Made by a program: the position numbers and the translations under genes. Of a DNA stretch of 23,300 nt, positions 20,795 to 23,300 are shown piece after piece. The notes under the pieces were generated by a model. The model did no database searches. It was not told where the DNA came from and saw only the letters and a list, made by a program, of their open reading frames with translations. The first letter of the stretch is position 1; each line of letters starts with the position of its first letter. Source of the DNA: a virus; IMG/VR virus record IMGVR_UViG_3300045146_000513, positions 1-23,300 of that record. One strand, 5' to 3'.

Positions 20795-21207
20795 TGAGTC
20801 TTCTAAGTAGAGCAATAGAGTTAGGACGTACTGGCTGGGGAGGAGCTAGAGCAGCGGTGCTTGGCGAAGGCTTGCTTGGCAGGACTCTTCGTTTTGCAGG
20901 GGTTGGAGCTGGAGTGTCTTGGCTGACTGGTGGTGGGTTTTGGCAAGGAGCTTTTGTGGGTGCTTTAGGTGGGCATGCTGGTGGTGCTGTTTGGGATCAG
21001 AAAGCTGCCATCAAGAATACGGTTAGTGGTTTTGGGGTAGGAGGGAAGGCACCAGCCCGGTTGAGTAATGTCTTCAAGGGTGTTGGGGAGAGCATCACCC
21101 GCCGTTCTGCAGGTTATCTGGGTGCTGGACTGGGTGGGATGATTTTTGGTGGCAACAGGCGCAGTCACGCTCGTGGTTTCAATTCAACGAGAGGGAGTCG
21201 GCTCTAA
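20794..21207 (+). CDS. small glycine-rich hydrophobic protein (137 aa)
   Basis: Start and terL stop overlap as TGATG. The sequence is Gly/Ala-rich throughout, with GVGAGVSWLTGGGFWQGAFVGALGGHAGGAVW at about 34-65 (in parts) and a second hydrophobic run YLGAGLGGMIFGG near the end, then a basic tail. Composition is similar to the 303-residue protein before terL, so both may be minor virion or membrane-active proteins. No family is recognised. Confidence 0.72.
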   Translation: MSLLSRAIELGRTGWGGARAAVLGEGLLGRTLRFAGVGAGVSWLTGGGFWQGAFVGALGGHAGGAVWDQKAAIKNTVSGFGVGGKAPARLSNVFKGVGESITRRSAGYLGAGLGGMIFGGNRRSHARGFNSTRGSRL

Positions 21208-21641
21208 TGTCTCTGTCCTACTACAATGATTCGATGCTCCCACTGGGGACCGATCCTCTCCGTTCTTTCCATGACGGCCATGCAGGAGGTGCCCACGAGC
21301 AGCTTTTTTACATCAGAAACCACGATCCGTCCCGTTACTACACAAACATCACTGTAAAGCCAGAAATCACTGGGGCCTATGATGGTTCCGGGGAGTTTGG
21401 CGGTACAGGTTGGTCTGTCAAGGTGATGTATGGAAAGCGGCGTCCGACGGAGGCAGAGTGGGACAGGATGCGGAGTGGAGATGGTGTTGAGCTCCCAGAC
21501 ATCGGGACTACGGAGGCAGCTGACACCTTCACCAATCACCCGATCTGGGTAAGGGTGTACTGTCCAGGTGGGGAGATGGCACAGCTCAAAGAGAACATGC
21601 GTCTGAAAATCAGTTACTTCGAGCGCAAGGTCGGAGCATAA
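21207..21641 (+). CDS. probable virion structural protein, beta-rich (144 aa)
   Basis: Start overlaps the previous stop (TAATG). MSLSYYNDSMLPLGTD is followed by FYIRNHDPSRYYTNITVKPEI and a C-terminal strand region HPIWVRVYCPGGEMAQLKENMRLKISYFE. The pattern of alternating strands without helices or catalytic motifs suggests a small beta-sandwich, as in head decoration, neck or tail proteins. The gene lies in the late cluster right after terL. A precise part in the particle cannot be given. Confidence 0.72.
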   Translation: MSLSYYNDSMLPLGTDPLRSFHDGHAGGAHEQLFYIRNHDPSRYYTNITVKPEITGAYDGSGEFGGTGWSVKVMYGKRRPTEAEWDRMRSGDGVELPDIGTTEAADTFTNHPIWVRVYCPGGEMAQLKENMRLKISYFERKVGA

Positions 21642-22135
21642 TGCTGAAACAAAACGAACCAGTCCCGGAGATCTTCGTTCCTGTCTTCCAGGAACCAGAC
21701 CTGGATCTCGTTCAGGCTCCCGACGCTCAGCCCAAGCCCACTGAGCCAGTCAAGGAATACCCTGCTGATGAACATCCCCCTGCTGACCTGAGACAGCTCC
21801 TGAAATACAATCCCAAGCCCAGGGTCTTGACGATCCAAGAGGCAGAGGAGGTACACCAGCAGGTGGTTTCTCTTCTCTCAGCCACAAGGGAGACGAGAGT
21901 CAAGTTAGGGAAGGTAATGCAGCGGGTAGAGGAGTCAGCTACTGCTGGTCAGACCCAGAACACCATCTTCGCCTATAATCCGAGCAAACGCCCTAAGCTA
22001 CATCTTGCTTGTAGGGCTTTATTCGGTGTAGCCACTGGGGTGATTGACTATCGCATGTACAGGCATGCTTTGGATCTAAAGAGACAGATGGAGAGGGATG
22101 AGTCTGATGATGTGTTCAGGGAGGAGGAATCGTAA
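21641..22135 (+). CDS. unknown protein, late operon (164 aa)
   Basis: TAATG overlap with the upstream gene. Residues 1-50 are acidic and proline-rich (PVPEIFVPVFQEPDLD, HPPADLRQLLKYNPKP), likely disordered. Residues 55-120 are helical (TIQEAEEVHQQVVSLLSATRETRVKLGKVMQRVEE), a probable coiled coil, and the end is charged (KRQMERDESDDVFREEES). It could be an assembly or scaffold-like factor, but no family is recognised. Confidence 0.72.
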   Translation: MLKQNEPVPEIFVPVFQEPDLDLVQAPDAQPKPTEPVKEYPADEHPPADLRQLLKYNPKPRVLTIQEAEEVHQQVVSLLSATRETRVKLGKVMQRVEESATAGQTQNTIFAYNPSKRPKLHLACRALFGVATGVIDYRMYRHALDLKRQMERDESDDVFREEES

Positions 22136-22437
22136 TGAAAGGGTTCCTGCGAAGAGCTGCTGATGGAGAGGAGTACGATGAGAAGCAAGATGGGGAAGCT
22201 CTAGAGGAGGAGTATAAGCGGCTCTTTATGAAGATCGGCAGGGATTTTGTACATCTGGATGATTTTGTCCGGGTGATTGAGGCGATCTTGGAGCTGATTG
22301 ATCCTGGGAACACATATGGAGTGGACTACCTGGGCAACTCCGGGGCCATGTCCATGGCAGCTATATATAAGGGTGTACTTGATGGGAGGATGAAGGGTGA
22401 TCAAGAGTTACGGGATCTGATCAGGCTGGATGAGTAA
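22135..22437 (+). CDS. unknown small acidic protein, late operon (100 aa)
   Basis: TAATG overlap, with GGAGGAAT upstream. Rich in Glu and Asp in the first half (DGEEYDEKQDGEALEEEYKRLF), then a helical segment DFVRVIEAILELIDPGNTYG and a final MKGDQELRDLIRLDE. No motif is recognised. It is followed after three bases by the next gene. Confidence 0.72.
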   Translation: MKGFLRRAADGEEYDEKQDGEALEEEYKRLFMKIGRDFVHLDDFVRVIEAILELIDPGNTYGVDYLGNSGAMSMAAIYKGVLDGRMKGDQELRDLIRLDE

Positions 22438-22440
22438 GCA

Positions 22441-23300
22441 ATGGGAAGGAAAGAAGAACAGTTCAAGTATCAGTGGGCCTCGATGATTGTGGACTTCTAC
22501 GAGAAGTCTGCTATCAGGTCAGAGTCTAGAGAGGGAGCACTGATCATGGGTATGGGGCCTCTCTCGGCCATGGACATGATCCTTGAGAGTTCCGAGAAAG
22601 TACTCACCAGCTGGGCCTCGAATGATCCCTCCCAGAAAAAGAGCCAGACCTATAACTTCGGTTCAGGAGACACCAAGGCCTCTATTACCCTCACAGATGG
22701 AGATCAGAAACCAGACTGTGACTGTGAGGACCTCCTCGATCCTGACACCACCTTCTCAGAGGAAGGTCTCACCTATACCTCCCCAGGCCTGAAGGTAACA
22801 GCCCAGACAGACCCTATCGATCTCTGGGACAAACTGGTAAAGGAACTCGGTCTGGAAGAACTAGGACTCCCCCGGGACCAGGCAAGAGAATGGCTGAAGG
22901 AATGCCTGAACTGCGACCTCCAACTCAACTTTAGTTGGCAGGTCCAGCCAGTAAACCTTCTCGGACCCATCGCCAAACTCCTGGCAGATATCGACAAGAT
23001 CATCGATAAGTTCGCAGACCAACTCGATCCCACCAGGCTTCTAAAGGATCTGTGTAGCTTCTTCGAGGGTTTCCGGCCCTTCTGCCCACCAGATATCCTG
23101 ATGCTGCTCCTGGCCCTGAAGATGCTTCTCAGGAAGTACGTGATGTTCGGTCTTGACGTGAGGTTGGACTGGACAGCTGTAGTTGGTCCTCTCATCAAGC
23201 TCATTGTAGATGCCATTGCCTCCCTGTTGGAGCAGATTGTACAGATCCTCGTGGCTCCTCTTGACTGCATGATCAATGCCCTCAAGGCAGCCAATAGTGT
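22441..23300 (+). CDS. probable virion structural protein, cut by the window end (286+ aa)
   Basis: The frame is open from ATG (22441, MGRKEEQFKYQW) to the window edge with no stop. Visible parts: a soluble N-terminus, a short CDCEDLLDPD acidic segment (about 102-111), then a strongly patterned region with WLKECLNCDLQLNFSWQ, PVNLLGPIAKLLADIDKIID and long Leu-rich amphipathic helices (PDILMLLLALKMLLRKY, TAVVGPLIKLIVDAIASLL) to LVAPLDCMINALKA. I recall this helical, Leu- and Cys-containing layout in conserved structural proteins of large phages; the name is uncertain. It continues the late operon. Confidence 0.75.
   Translation, partial: MGRKEEQFKYQWASMIVDFYEKSAIRSESREGALIMGMGPLSAMDMILESSEKVLTSWASNDPSQKKSQTYNFGSGDTKASITLTDGDQKPDCDCEDLLDPDTTFSEEGLTYTSPGLKVTAQTDPIDLWDKLVKELGLEELGLPRDQAREWLKECLNCDLQLNFSWQVQPVNLLGPIAKLLADIDKIIDKFADQLDPTRLLKDLCSFFEGFRPFCPPDILMLLLALKMLLRKYVMFGLDVRLDWTAVVGPLIKLIVDAIASLLEQIVQILVAPLDCMINALKAANS

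Overview
The window looks like part of the genome of a large tailed dsDNA bacteriophage (Caudoviricetes) with a bacterial host that uses strong Shine-Dalgarno sites. The phage assignment rests on a complete large terminase subunit, a tightly overlapping row of small virion-type genes after it, phage-borne tRNA and tmRNA genes, and many short unidentified ORFs. The host cannot be named from the sequence. No integrase, insertion sequence or CRISPR array was seen.

Layout. Positions 1-12172 are read on the minus strand and 13363-23300 on the plus strand; the two arms diverge from a 1.2 kb non-coding interval. Reading the minus arm outward from the divergence: a structured leader, a 1103-residue protein that I read as a single-chain double-psi beta-barrel RNA polymerase of the eukaryotic-RdRP/YonO type (8861-12172), an unknown protein, a DUF488 protein and a two-helix membrane peptide, closed by two terminators. 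Next come short operons of small proteins, many of them membrane proteins (4114-7611). An RNA-rich stretch follows: structured non-coding DNA, a complete tmRNA (3079-3439), a pentapeptide-repeat protein, tRNA-Leu(CAA), tRNA-Asp(GTC), two small genes and another structured non-coding block. The arm ends with tandem paralogues cut by the window edge.

The divergence (12173-13362) holds about 750 bp packed with stem-loops, a candidate large structured ncRNA. It then has three 31-32 bp iteron-like repeats, an AT-rich block with sigma70-like promoters, and an abrupt GC-skew flip. It has the look of a combined transcription and replication control region.

The plus arm is the packaging/virion module: a small unknown protein, a cysteine-containing terminase-small-subunit candidate, a 1059-residue protein joining an N-terminal DEDDh exonuclease to a C-terminal staphylococcal-nuclease domain, a glycine-rich membrane-like protein, TerL, then five further genes linked mostly by ATGA, TGATG or TAATG overlaps. 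The last runs off the window.

How it may fit together (inference): the minus arm would carry early/middle functions, with the phage's own RNA polymerase and RNA genes reshaping transcription and translation. The plus arm would be the late packaging and structural operon. The strongest leads are the RNA polymerase, the structured-RNA/origin interval beside it, and the double-nuclease protein placed between the terminase genes.
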